From a bacterium (GTDB taxonomy: Bacteria > UBP15 > UBA6099 > JAJRTR01): DNA of 37,502 nt. Of the stretch, positions 1-8,344 are shown one piece after another (position 1 is the stretch's first letter; every line of letters starts with the position of its first letter). The position numbers and the translations under genes are program-made. The notes below the pieces were generated by a model, which was not told the DNA's origin, did not search any database, and saw only the letters and a list, made by a program, of their open reading frames with translations. The stretch covers positions 1-37,502 of the forward strand of contig JAJRTR010000112.1 of NCBI GenBank assembly GCA_024278215.1, written 5' to 3'.

Positions 1-112
1 AAAATCCCCGCAGGCGTACTTGTAGAGTACGTCGAGGAAGATTTTGTGCCGACAATGCAGCTGTTGACAATTGCAGCCAACCGCAGCCGAATCAGAATTT
101 TGCAATTGGCTC
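1..112 (+). repeat. Family 1 palindromic element, copy E (cut by window start)
   Basis: Right-hand two thirds of the ~178-bp dispersed element described at 8345-8521. It contains the central hairpin (CGTAC, 7-nt loop, GTACG) and ends with the terminal inverted repeat AATTTTGCAATTGGCTC at 96-112. The left arm lies outside the window. It is the same orientation as the copies at 8345 and 13901. No coding function is visible. Confidence 0.85.
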
Positions 113-208
113 GTAAGAATTTCGGGGACATGACCGGAATGTGTCCGTTAATTCCGGATCGTTTCCATTGAAATTCTGTATATGTTTCAAAAATGCACAA
201 GTTCAGAA

Positions 209-395
209 CCTGTTTAACCCGGATTTCTCACAAAGAAATCCGGAAAATCGCGATAACGCCTATTCTTCGACCGTTGCGGCGGCGATTCAGGATCGGTCAC
301 ATACTTACAGTGTGCTCCCTCACCGAACCCTTACCGCGCCTTGTATTACAGGTGTTCTCCCGGTTTTTGAACATGCGTTTGTGAAATATGCGGGA
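209..395 (+). repeat. Family 2 composite hairpin repeat, long copy 1
   Basis: Starts with a perfect 10-bp hairpin (CCGGATTTCT, 5-nt loop, AGAAATCCGG at 219-243). A core of about 130 bp follows. It ends with a degenerate version of a second hairpin (ATGCGTTTGTGAAATATGCGGG). The whole unit matches, in reverse complement, the sequence at 24127-24336, including stretches such as GTTGCGGCGGCGATTC and CGCGCCTTGTATTACAGG. Open frames crossing it are not credible genes. Function is unknown; it resembles bacterial intergenic repeat units that fold as RNA or DNA. Confidence 0.75.
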
Positions 396-679
396 GTGGG
401 GTACCTATTTGACTACAGCAGCCACAATATCTCGTCATTCTTTCCTCGACGGACACACAACATATAGTGCCAGCTTGAGTGATGTGGATACCCTGCTATG
501 AGGGATTCAGATGTAGTAAATTAGGCACTTAATGGCCTAAGGTTTTTGTGAAACGCTAACATGTTTGTAACGGGTTAGAGTTGTATAAAGATGCGAGGAA
601 ATCAACAGAGTATGGTATGGAACCGTATGCCCTGTGGTGTGTGTGGGGGGTGGAGGGCGTAATCACTTATCCTGCACGA
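396..679. other. Intergenic stretch with no recognisable feature
   Basis: Between the family 2 repeat and the small YjfB-like gene. Short open frames here have no convincing ribosome site or family resemblance. I see no tRNA, terminator or clear promoter. Confidence 0.5.
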
Positions 680-862
680 TCAGACAGTCATATCCACGTT
701 TATAGCGCGTCCGAGGCTCTGAAGCATCCGGGTCTGCATTTCCTGCATTTCGTCCATAGTCTTCATAAGAAGGGCGAGCTGTGCCTGCTGTGCCTGCATC
801 TGCATGGCCAGCGCTGCCGTGGTTGTCGCTGAAGAAGCTTGTGCAGCCGCACTGATATCCAT
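680..862 (-). CDS. YjfB-family putative motility small protein
   Basis: A 60-residue protein starting MDISAAAQASS and ending AINVDMTV. This pattern (MDI start, Gln/Ala/Met-rich amphipathic helix with LLMKTMDEMQEMQTRML, and a short hydrophobic Asp-containing tail) is that of the YjfB putative motility protein family, whose members are about 60 residues long. The ATG at 860-862 has a Shine-Dalgarno-like AGGCGG about 8 nt upstream. It stands alone: no flagellar or chemotaxis gene is in the window, so the motility link is only by family name. The family call rests on remembered sequence pattern. An unrelated helical small protein remains possible. Confidence 0.65.
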   Translation of the reverse strand: MDISAAAQASSATTTAALAMQMQAQQAQLALLMKTMDEMQEMQTRMLQSLGRAINVDMTV

Positions 863-891
863 TATGTAACCGCCTATTCAAATAATCTGTA

Positions 892-948
892 ACCGGATTT
901 CTTACGACGAAACCCCGATTTCCGCCCGCAATGGTGAAATATGCGGGT
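892..948 (+). repeat. Family 2 short composite copy (two hairpins joined)
   Basis: A degenerate first hairpin (CCGGATTTCTTACGACGAAA) is followed directly by the second hairpin, CCCGCA-ATGGTGAAAT-ATGCGGG at 925-948. It lacks the ~130-bp core found in the copies at 209 and 24127. It lies just upstream of the YjfB-like gene, on the side where that gene's promoter would be. Confidence 0.65.
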
Positions 949-1045
949 AAGCTACTCTATTCTGTTTATCGACATTCTGAAGCGGTTCTTTAGTCTTTTC
1001 TGAAAAAGATATTGGGGGAAAGTCTGGAGTAACTCTGTACTTAAT

Positions 1046-1222
1046 GAGCCGATTGCAAAATTCTGATTCTGCTGCGGTCGAGTGAAATTGTCCATAGCTG
1101 CGTTGTCGGCGCGAAATCGTCCTCGACGTACTTTACAAGTACGCCTGCGAGGATTTACACCTCCGCCTTGCTCTGAACAATTTCGTTCGACCTCGCTACG
1201 AACATAATTTTGCAACTTGCTC
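1046..1222 (-). repeat. Family 1 palindromic element, copy D, with 4-bp flanking duplication
   Basis: Full-length 177-bp copy in reverse orientation. The ends are GAGCCGATTGCAAAATT (1046-1062) and AATTTTGCAACTTGCTC (1206-1222). It is flanked by TAAT on both sides (1042-1045 and 1223-1226), as expected of a target-site duplication. Its last base also forms part of the stop codon of the neighbouring glycosyltransferase (TAG, complement of 1222-1224). Confidence 0.85.
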
Positions 1223-2232
1223 TAATGGATGACCTGCCGGATTGTCTTGAAGACCTGCTCGGCGGGAATTGCGCTGAGACAGAAATAGCGTTCCCAGTCG
1301 AGTACGCATTTGGCAGAGTAGCACGGAGAGCAGTCGGCACCGCGGTATACAGTCGAGTTGCCCTCGCGCACCGGACCGTGAACGGCAGGATTCGTGCTGC
1401 CGAAGATGCCTATTGTCGGTGCTCCCATGTGAGCTGCGAGGTGCATGAGTCCGCTGTCGTTGCTCACGAATACGCGACAGTTTTTTATCAGTCTGGCGGC
1501 CTGTCTGATTGTAGTTTCGCCGGATGCTATGATAACTTTATTATCCGCAATTTCCGCAATTTTTACTGCGCGGTTTCTTTCCTGCTTCGAGCCGAAAACC
1601 ACTACTTTCGTATCGTAAGTATCAGTGACGAGGTCCGCGAGCGCCGCATATTTTTCCAGCGGCCATTGTTTGGATTCCCAGTCGGACGCCGGGCATATCC
1701 CCACTATCGGGGTGTCCAGCGGCATCTCGTTTCGCGCGTAGAATCTTTCCGCGAATTCATGATCTTCGTCTGTGAACCAGAATTCGTATCTCCTGCGACG
1801 CGGGTTCAGGCCGAGTGTCTTCAATATCTGGAATATGCCGTCCACACCATCCACGGGTCTGTCGAGTTTGACGATTTCCGTTCGGTACGGCGCTCCGGAA
1901 AAAAGTGATATGATGTCGAATCTTTTTGTGTTTTGAAGGTTCAGAACCATATCGAAGCGCTTTGCCCGGATTTCTGCCGTGAACTTGATAAACCCGAACA
2001 GGTCCTGTGTGTTTTTTCTTTTTTTGTAAGGGATTATTTCGTGCAGGTACGGGCATGGTTCTATCAGGTTGATGTATTCGCGAGCGATCATAAACGAGAT
2101 GGCGGCGCGCGGGAAAGACCTTGCGATATAAGAAAGCGAAGGCAGAGCGCGTACGATGTCGCCGAGCGCGCTGATTTTTATAATAAGAATCCTGCGTATC
2201 TCATTTTTGTCGATTATCCTGCCGGTTGCCAT
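1222..2232 (-). CDS. Glycosyltransferase family 9 (heptosyltransferase-like)
   Basis: A 336-residue ADP-heptose:LPS heptosyltransferase-like enzyme, expected to add a sugar to the LPS core at the cytoplasmic face of the inner membrane. GT9 hallmarks are an N-terminal KISALGDIVRALPSL (19-33), KQWPLEKYAAL near 188 for the donor site, and SNDSGLMHLAAHMGAPT at 257-273. A Cys pair, CSPC, lies at 301-304. The ATG at 2232 sits inside the preceding GT2 gene, giving a 32-bp overlap and about 13 residues before the usual family start. It is the last gene of the minus-strand glycan operon. The stop codon is TAG and includes one base of a family 1 repeat; without the insertion the frame would have ended with TAA at the same codon. 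The exact sugar and acceptor cannot be told from sequence. Confidence 0.9.
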   Translation of the reverse strand: MATGRIIDKNEIRRILIIKISALGDIVRALPSLSYIARSFPRAAISFMIAREYINLIEPCPYLHEIIPYKKRKNTQDLFGFIKFTAEIRAKRFDMVLNLQNTKRFDIISLFSGAPYRTEIVKLDRPVDGVDGIFQILKTLGLNPRRRRYEFWFTDEDHEFAERFYARNEMPLDTPIVGICPASDWESKQWPLEKYAALADLVTDTYDTKVVVFGSKQERNRAVKIAEIADNKVIIASGETTIRQAARLIKNCRVFVSNDSGLMHLAAHMGAPTIGIFGSTNPAVHGPVREGNSTVYRGADCSPCYSAKCVLDWERYFCLSAIPAEQVFKTIRQVIH

Positions 2233-3172
2233 TTTGTATGATTTCCCGCCTCCTGAAAATATCTTTCATAAGATCACGGTATGCTTCTTGTTTAGACCTG
2301 ATCTTAGTATCGTCCGGCTTCTTTTTCAAACGAATTACGTTCAGGAGATATTTGTAAATGATTTCCTGGTATATCATAGCCGACCACATTTTCACGAGTG
2401 GCCAGGAATAATGTTTTTTGTAGAGATACAGTGCGCTGCGCCTCGAGCTGGTGATCGTGATGTAAGGTTCCTGGTCTGTGCTTGCGTAGCCGTGGTGAAC
2501 AATATTGTCTTCGGTGAGGGCATAAGTTTCCCAGCCCCTGCGGGCAGCTCTTATGCACCAGTCGATATCGTCCGCGTAAAGGAATGAGTTTTCGTCGAGC
2601 AGGCCGATCTGGTTTATGGTGTCGCGCCTGATCATAAGGCACGCACCCCTGACTATATCCACCCGCTTCGCGCCACTTTCGGTGATTTCCGGATGTCTGT
2701 ACCTGACTCCCAGAATGATATGTGCGAGTCGTGGATAAAAACCTGTGTTTTCTATGTGGCGTGAAAGCGGCAACGGAAACGGAAACCAGGATTTCTGCGC
2801 TGTGTGATCCGAATTGAGCAGCGCGCAGCCCACTATGCCCACATGATGATGGCGGTCGAGAAACCGAACCATTTTCGTGATTGTTCCGGGGTATACTTCA
2901 GTGTCCGGATTCAGCAGCAGCACATGTCTCGAGTCCACGCTTCTGATCCCCCTGTTGCTGCCTGCCGAAAACCCCGTGTTTGTCTCGCTCGCAATCATAA
3001 GCGCATCCGGATATTTAGAGATGACCATCCCGGGTGTGCCGTCGCCGGAAGCGTTGTCGACAACGACGACCCTGTAGCTGAAAGGATACTCGCCCGCGTA
3101 TATCGAGGCAAGACACTTTTCCAGCAGGCCCCTGGTCTTGTAGCTGACTATGATTATCGCGAGGTCCCGCAT
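2201..3172 (-). CDS. Glycosyltransferase family 2 (rhamnosyltransferase-like)
   Basis: A 323-residue inverting GT-A enzyme for surface glycan assembly. N-terminal AIIIVSYKTRGLLEKCL is followed by VVDNASGDGT (37-46), a DXD-type NPDTE at 88-92, and the YADDIDWCIRAARRGWE region around 200-216 carrying the catalytic Asp. A basic C-terminal tail follows. The pattern is that of the WbbL-like subgroup (dTDP-rhamnosyl transferases), but the donor sugar is uncertain. The ATG has AAGGA about 6 nt upstream. It lies between two GT9 genes in the same direction and overlaps the downstream one by 32 bp, which suggests coupled translation. Confidence 0.9.
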   Translation of the reverse strand: MRDLAIIIVSYKTRGLLEKCLASIYAGEYPFSYRVVVVDNASGDGTPGMVISKYPDALMIASETNTGFSAGSNRGIRSVDSRHVLLLNPDTEVYPGTITKMVRFLDRHHHVGIVGCALLNSDHTAQKSWFPFPLPLSRHIENTGFYPRLAHIILGVRYRHPEITESGAKRVDIVRGACLMIRRDTINQIGLLDENSFLYADDIDWCIRAARRGWETYALTEDNIVHHGYASTDQEPYITITSSRRSALYLYKKHYSWPLVKMWSAMIYQEIIYKYLLNVIRLKKKPDDTKIRSKQEAYRDLMKDIFRRREIIQNGNRQDNRQK

Positions 3173-3190
3173 AGTTATCCTTATATAGTG

Positions 3191-3233
3191 GAGCCGATTG
3201 CAAAATTCAGATTCCGCCCCGACCGGCTCCGAC
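3191..3233 (-). repeat. Family 1 element, terminal remnant F
   Basis: GAGCCGATTGCAAAATTCAG and the next few bases match the outer end of the full element. The rest is missing. It lies in the 72-bp gap between the GT9 gene ending at 3245 and the GT2 gene starting at 3172, inside the operon. Confidence 0.6.
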
Positions 3234-3244
3234 CCGGAAACGAA

Positions 3245-4261
3245 TTACCGCGCCGTGCTTTTCGAAGCTCTTCGTATATTCCATAGTTCAATCGCAGCAT
3301 CGGCAACCTGCTCAGCGGACACTTTGTTTATGCACGACGGCTTACCGCAAACAGGGTATTTGCATGGATTGCAGTCTTCCCTGTGCCAGACGATTTTATG
3401 AATGCCGCCGCGTGGCCCGTAACGTTCGGCGTCCGTCGGGCCGAAAACGGCGACTGTCGGAGTGCCCAGCGCGGCCGCAAGGTGCATGGGGCCGCTGTCG
3501 TTCGATATCATCATGGCGCACCTTTTGAGCAACGCGCCGAGCTCCAGTATGTCCAGCTTTCCCGCCGCCGACACGGCGTTGCCGCTGAAGGCCGAAGCTA
3601 TTTCGGCGCAGGTTCCGGCATCGGCGGCCGAGCCTACCAGCACGTATACCGCGTCGTCTGTATGTTCGGCGGTTTTCTCCATAGCCTCGACGAACTTCTT
3701 CGCCGGATACTTTTTATACTCGCTTCCGGCACCGGGATAAATCCCGATGAGTACACGGTCTTCAAGGTCGTTTTTTTGCAGATATTCGGTCACCTTTCTG
3801 TTGACATCGTCGGGAACAGTGACGATCATCTGCCTGCATGTGATGGGGAGTCCGGCAAGTTCCAGCACGTCCAGGTGGCGGTCTATGGCGTGTCTTCCGC
3901 CGGCGTCCCTGTTCTTAAGGTGTGACCTGTGAGCAGTTATCTTGTGACTGGACCTTATAAAGTAAGGGATAGCGGTGTTGCGCAGGTCGACAACGAGATC
4001 ATATTTCTTTTTCCTCAGTTCCCACACCAGCAGGGCCGCGCCCGGCACCCCTTTATGCCGGCCCTTGTTTTCATAAGTAATCGAGTAGTCGATCAGCTCA
4101 TGGCGTTCGATGATCGGCATAGATGTCGGACCCGCCACAACATCCAGCGCCGCCGTTGGGAAGTTGTCTTTCAGCACCTTCATTACAGGCGTTGTCAGCA
4201 GCACGTCACCGATGCAGGAAAGGCTGATGAGCAGGATTCTTTTCACACCCCTGTATTCCAT
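3245..4261 (-). CDS. Glycosyltransferase family 9, heptosyltransferase II-like
   Basis: A 338-residue GT9 enzyme, closer to the WaaF pattern than the one at 1222. It has CIGDVLLTTPVMKVL (16-30), YPGAGS (175-180), and SNDSGPMHLAAALGTPT (253-269) followed by VFGPTDAERYGP. The four cysteines at 297, 300, 305 and 310 form the C-rich patch common near the end of this family. The role is transfer of heptose or a related sugar onto the inner core of LPS. Its ATG is 2 bp after the stop of the upstream GT4 gene, so the two are co-transcribed and probably translationally coupled. Confidence 0.92.
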   Translation of the reverse strand: MEYRGVKRILLISLSCIGDVLLTTPVMKVLKDNFPTAALDVVAGPTSMPIIERHELIDYSITYENKGRHKGVPGAALLVWELRKKKYDLVVDLRNTAIPYFIRSSHKITAHRSHLKNRDAGGRHAIDRHLDVLELAGLPITCRQMIVTVPDDVNRKVTEYLQKNDLEDRVLIGIYPGAGSEYKKYPAKKFVEAMEKTAEHTDDAVYVLVGSAADAGTCAEIASAFSGNAVSAAGKLDILELGALLKRCAMMISNDSGPMHLAAALGTPTVAVFGPTDAERYGPRGGIHKIVWHREDCNPCKYPVCGKPSCINKVSAEQVADAAIELWNIRRASKSTAR

Positions 4262-4263
4262 GT

Positions 4264-5346
4264 TCAGCCGGCCCGCCTTCCGGTCAGCAGTTGGATATAT
4301 TCTTCGTCCATCTGGCCCGCCGTGTAGTTCACATCGAACTCGCGGGCTACAAATTCGCGCGCGGCGCGCGCCATGCGGGTGGCCTTCTGCGGATCACTCA
4401 GTATGTAATCCACCGCGTTCGCAAGTGAGTCCGGGTCGCCGGGTGGAGTCAGCAGGCCCGTCTCTCCGTTGTGTATGATTTCCCTGATGCCTGCAACATC
4501 CGTCATGACCGTCGGACAGGCTGCGAGGCACGCCTGGACAAGTATCACCGGCAGGCCCTCTTTCCCTACAGACGACATCACGACGACATTCACCGCGGCA
4601 AGTATATTTTGCAAATCGTATCGCGTGCCCGCGAAGACCGTCACATCATCGACACCGAGATGCTTCGCCTGCTTCTCCAGCGCCGGTCTCAGTTCTCCGT
4701 CACCCACTATCAGCAATCTCGACTCGGGATGTTTCGCCTTTATCTTCGGCATCGCATCGAGCAGCACTTCGTGGCCCTTCATCGGCACAAGCCGCGCGAT
4801 TGTGCCCAGCACACTGTGTTCCGGGCCGAAGCCGAACTCTTCCCTCGCGTTGCACCCCGGCTTGAAGCCGTCGTTGAAACTCCGGATGTCTATGCCGGTA
4901 TAAATCCTGCGCATGAACTCGCGCGGCACACCCTGCTCGAGCAGGTCGTCCATCACGGCGTTCGAGCACGGCAGCAGTTTGTCGCATCTCATGTAGCGCC
5001 GCTTCTTTGTCATCTTGAGCACGGAGGCCACGCAGGGGACCCCGGCCCACCGCGCCGCGGCAGACCCCAGCAGAGCGCTGCTCGTCAGGTGCGTGTGCAG
5101 GATGTCGATCTTCTTGTCGCGCAGTATTCGCGACAGCCGCCACGCCGCGAAGTAATCGAACTTCGAGCTGCGCACAGGCAGCGGTATGACCCGGAAACCG
5201 TCATCCACCATTCTCCTGTAATTTATCCCGGCGGGCGGAAACACCGTCCACACTTCATGGCCACGCCTCTGCTGCGCCTTTATCGTATCTGTGAACATCG
5301 TATACCAGCTGAGGTTTATATTGTTTATAAAGTGAAGTATTTTCAT
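4264..5346 (-). CDS. Glycosyltransferase family 4
   Basis: A 360-residue retaining GT-B enzyme. The N-terminal acceptor domain includes DILHTHLTSSALLG (~82-95). The C-terminal donor domain begins around GTIARLVPMKGHEVLLDAM (181-199) and contains VGDGELRPALEKQA. The usual EX7E motif reads EGLPVILVQ (263-271), so the second Glu is replaced by Gln. That Glu normally contacts the sugar-nucleotide ribose, so activity or donor may differ. It is followed 2 bp later by the GT9 gene and preceded by the tandem GT4 with a 24-bp gap. Substrate unknown. Confidence 0.9.
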   Translation of the reverse strand: MKILHFINNINLSWYTMFTDTIKAQQRRGHEVWTVFPPAGINYRRMVDDGFRVIPLPVRSSKFDYFAAWRLSRILRDKKIDILHTHLTSSALLGSAAARWAGVPCVASVLKMTKKRRYMRCDKLLPCSNAVMDDLLEQGVPREFMRRIYTGIDIRSFNDGFKPGCNAREEFGFGPEHSVLGTIARLVPMKGHEVLLDAMPKIKAKHPESRLLIVGDGELRPALEKQAKHLGVDDVTVFAGTRYDLQNILAAVNVVVMSSVGKEGLPVILVQACLAACPTVMTDVAGIREIIHNGETGLLTPPGDPDSLANAVDYILSDPQKATRMARAAREFVAREFDVNYTAGQMDEEYIQLLTGRRAG

Positions 5347-5370
5347 CGAAATGCGGGTACGCTATCCGTT

Positions 5371-7629
5371 TCAGTTCAGGATTTTTTTATAAATCGATTC
5401 AGTTTTGTCGACCATTTTTTCCACGGTGAAAGATGTTGCCACAGTGCGCCGCGCCGCGCCGCCCAGCATGTCGGCCAGTGATTCGTCTTCAATCACTTCC
5501 ATAATACTGGCCGCAAGCGCGTCATCGTCTCCCGGCTTCACCAGCATACCGTTTTCCCTGTTCTTTATTGCCTCGGGAATGCCGCCGACATCGGTCGTTA
5601 CAATGGGGCGCCTCATGCACATCGCTTCGAGAATAACATAGGGCAGCCCCTCGCTCCACGACGACAGCACAAATACGTCGAAAAACGGAAGCATATCACG
5701 CACATCGTTGCGTATGCCGAGGAATTTAAAGGAATCGTCGAGCCCGAGTTCACTGGCTTTGTGCTCGAGTTCCTCTCTCTGGGGGCCACCGCCCACACCG
5801 ATAAAAAACACATTGCCTATCTCGTCTTTTATCTTTCCGGCGGCACCGAGAAAGTTGACATATCCTTTTCGCGGGGTCAGCGACGCTACCATACCCACAA
5901 CCTTTGCACCATCGGGAATGTCGAATTCGGCGCGATACTTCCTGTTCAGTTCCGCGGTTCTCGACTCGTCGTAAAGTGTCGGGGAAACCCCGTTATGCAC
6001 AACATTTATCAGAGACGGATCGGTGCCGAAATTGTCGAGCATGTGTTTCATCACAAACTCGCTCACGGCAATCATGTTGTCGCTCCAGTTCATTACCCTG
6101 CTGCCCACATGCACACTGTACGTACTGTGGCAAGTAGTCAGGAACGGAATGCGGCGCTTGAGCATTCGCAGGGCGACATAACATATCCAGGCCGGAACCC
6201 TCGAGTGCGCATGTACCAGCTCGACATTATTTTCGAGCAGCACTTTTTTCATCGGGCCTATCATCTTCCTGATAACAAGCGGATTCTTGGAGTGAACGGG
6301 CAACCTGACATGCTTGACATCCTCCGCTTCGAGTTTCTCGACGAGTTTGCCGCCGAAAGAGACCACCAGCGGATCGTAACCTTTCCTTTTAAGGCCGCGC
6401 GCGAGGTCGATCATGTGCGTCTCGACGCCGCCGACGCGCAACTCCGGCAGAGTGAGCAGAATTCGCGGTCTGTCAACTTTCGGCACACCCCGCACGGGTC
6501 CGATGTACCCTTTTTTCGCCCTGATGGTTTCGTGGTAGACGCCGAGAACATCACGTATCATTTTTTCCTCGGAGAACTTCCGCGAGACATCCTCGAAACC
6601 GGCGTCGGTGAGGCGGGCACGCATCGTTTCGCTGCCGGCGAGTACTTCCATCTGTGTGGCGAGTCCGTCCGGGTCCCTCGGCTCGGCCAGCAGCGCGGTG
6701 CGACCGTGTTCGATCATTTCCGGTATGCCGCCGACACACGTCGCTACTATCGGAACCCGGCTCGCCATCGCTTCGAGGCAACCCATGGGGAAACCTTCAT
6801 ATATTGATGAAACAACATAGATGTCCAACGCCTTGAGTATGTCGAAAATGTCGGTCCTTACACCGGTGAACAGCACTTCGCCCTCGAGTCCGAGTTCGGC
6901 AACACGCTCTTCGAGGTCCTTCCTGATGGGACCGTCGCCCACAAGAACAGCCTTCATATCGGGACGGCGCTCCTTCAACCTGTGGAAAGCATCAATGAAG
7001 TACTGTGGCCCTTTTGTAGTTGTCAGCCGCCCGATCGAGCCAGCGACAGTCGCGTCGCGGGGCAGGCCGAGTTCGTCGCGGATTTCTTTTCTCGGCCTCG
7101 ACTTCGACAGCGCCAGGTCGACCTCCGCCATGTTTATCCCGTTATAGATAACAACCATCTTCGCGGGGTCCGCGTGCAGCCTCTTTTCCATGTGGTCCAT
7201 GATGCCTTTGCTGACGCAGATAATCCTGTCGCCGAATGTCATCACTTTGCTGCCTATATGCGCAGCGTACTGGCCGTGGGCGGAAGTGATGAAAGCAACC
7301 TTCATATTCCTTAGCGCGAAGTAAGTTATCCAGGCGGGAACACGCGAATGGGCGTGAACAACCTGTATGTTTCTTTCCCTGACAAGCTGCCTGACCCTGC
7401 CTGCCATTTCGTTGATCGTGATAGCCGATTTCCTGTGTATGGGCAGGGTAATGTGCTCGACATTCTGGCTTTCGAGGCGAGGCACGAGCGGGCCGCCGTT
7501 CGAGATCACCGTGACGTTGTGCCCCAGCCTCCGTATACCGGCCGAAAGCGCAGTCACATGAGTTTCCACACCGCCTACAGTCAACTCGGGGAGCATGTAA
7601 AGTATGTTTAACGTATTGCCGCTTTTCAT
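5371..7629 (-). CDS. Tandem GT4-GT4 fusion glycosyltransferase
   Basis: 752 residues made of two complete, clearly related GT4 units, about 1-381 and 382-752. The repeat shows as LPELTVGGVETH (13-24) and LPELRVGGVETH (394-405), and as VHAHSRVPAW twice (91-100 and 472-481), each 381 residues apart. Each half keeps its own EX7E motif: EGFPMGCLE (278-286) and EGLPYVILE (660-668). The protein may therefore add two sugars in sequence or make a short polymer. It is the second gene of the minus-strand operon, after a 57-bp gap. The ribosome site before ATG 7629 is weak. A sequencing-caused fusion is unlikely because both halves are intact with a linker. Confidence 0.92.
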   Translation of the reverse strand: MKSGNTLNILYMLPELTVGGVETHVTALSAGIRRLGHNVTVISNGGPLVPRLESQNVEHITLPIHRKSAITINEMAGRVRQLVRERNIQVVHAHSRVPAWITYFALRNMKVAFITSAHGQYAAHIGSKVMTFGDRIICVSKGIMDHMEKRLHADPAKMVVIYNGINMAEVDLALSKSRPRKEIRDELGLPRDATVAGSIGRLTTTKGPQYFIDAFHRLKERRPDMKAVLVGDGPIRKDLEERVAELGLEGEVLFTGVRTDIFDILKALDIYVVSSIYEGFPMGCLEAMASRVPIVATCVGGIPEMIEHGRTALLAEPRDPDGLATQMEVLAGSETMRARLTDAGFEDVSRKFSEEKMIRDVLGVYHETIRAKKGYIGPVRGVPKVDRPRILLTLPELRVGGVETHMIDLARGLKRKGYDPLVVSFGGKLVEKLEAEDVKHVRLPVHSKNPLVIRKMIGPMKKVLLENNVELVHAHSRVPAWICYVALRMLKRRIPFLTTCHSTYSVHVGSRVMNWSDNMIAVSEFVMKHMLDNFGTDPSLINVVHNGVSPTLYDESRTAELNRKYRAEFDIPDGAKVVGMVASLTPRKGYVNFLGAAGKIKDEIGNVFFIGVGGGPQREELEHKASELGLDDSFKFLGIRNDVRDMLPFFDVFVLSSWSEGLPYVILEAMCMRRPIVTTDVGGIPEAIKNRENGMLVKPGDDDALAASIMEVIEDESLADMLGGAARRTVATSFTVEKMVDKTESIYKKILN

Positions 7630-7686
7630 ATAACAATTATTCTTTCGAGCACAAATTCACGCAGTTTCAGCATTCCCGTAGTCCGC

Positions 7687-8247
7687 TCATTTGATTACAG
7701 TCCAGCCGGCAAACCACATCCCCCACATCAGCGCGAGAATGACCACCGTTGCGATAAGACCCTCGTGCTCTTTGTTCCCCATCATGCGCCGCCATTCGAA
7801 CCGCGCTGTGCCTTCACCGCGCGTCGGCACAGGTCGCGGGAAAAACCTCGGTACTTCCGCACAGAACACCTCGTAACGCTCGCCGAATTTCCCCCTCAAA
7901 AACGCCTCTTCCCTCAATATCGTGGCGTAATAGACAACGAAAAAGAAAATGAAAAACGACGCAGTGATATAAACATTGCCGGACGCAATGCAGAAACCCA
8001 GATACATAAAAAAACTGCCCAAATACAGCGGATTCCTTGTATACGCGTAAGGGCCGGTTCTCGAAAGTGTAGTATTCTTATCTATGACACCCGCCGAATA
8101 AATCCTTATCGCCTCGCCGATCAGTGCCGTAACGGTCCCGGCGGCAAGCGTGGAAAGCCGCGGCGTCGCGAAAACAACTATGCAGACCGCGAACAAGTGC
8201 CCCAGCCTCACACGCCACTTCTGCAGAAATGCCGATACTCCGTCCAT
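7687..8247 (-). CDS. Isoprenylcysteine carboxyl methyltransferase (ICMT)-like membrane methyltransferase
   Basis: A 186-residue integral membrane protein with about four or five hydrophobic segments. It has the ICMT/phospholipid N-methyltransferase signature: RTGPYAYTRNPLYLG (63-77) for S-adenosylmethionine, then REEAFLRGKFGERYEVF (112-128) with PRFFP after it. Bacterial members methylate small or lipid-linked substrates; the substrate here cannot be told. It is the first gene of the glycan operon, which makes a cell-envelope role plausible. GGAA lies about 8 nt before the ATG. A last hydrophobic stretch at the C-terminus (ATVVILALMWGMWFAGW) follows a charged loop, which is longer than minimal family members. 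Confidence 0.85.
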   Translation of the reverse strand: MDGVSAFLQKWRVRLGHLFAVCIVVFATPRLSTLAAGTVTALIGEAIRIYSAGVIDKNTTLSRTGPYAYTRNPLYLGSFFMYLGFCIASGNVYITASFFIFFFVVYYATILREEAFLRGKFGERYEVFCAEVPRFFPRPVPTRGEGTARFEWRRMMGNKEHEGLIATVVILALMWGMWFAGWTVIK

Positions 8248-8344
8248 CAGTTATTTTCCATTCAAAATCAATATACTGCACGCATGCACAAAATAACGTA
8301 CACAAAGACGCCAGAACATTACCATATATTATTATCATTACAAA

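Noticed and set aside
141-467. 108-codon plus-strand frame near the window start
   Set aside because: It runs through the family 2 repeat and has no family match or good ribosome site; the counterpart copy at 24127 does not keep the frame.
1210-1908. Long plus-strand open frame opposite the GT9 gene, and similar long frames opposite other genes
   Set aside because: They mirror real minus-strand genes (or plus-strand ones elsewhere), have no ribosome site and no family resemblance; GC-rich codon use creates such antisense frames.
5346-5366. AAATGCGGGTACGCTATCC resembles the edge of family 2 hairpin 2
   Set aside because: Only one arm of the hairpin is present and the match is too short to tell from chance.
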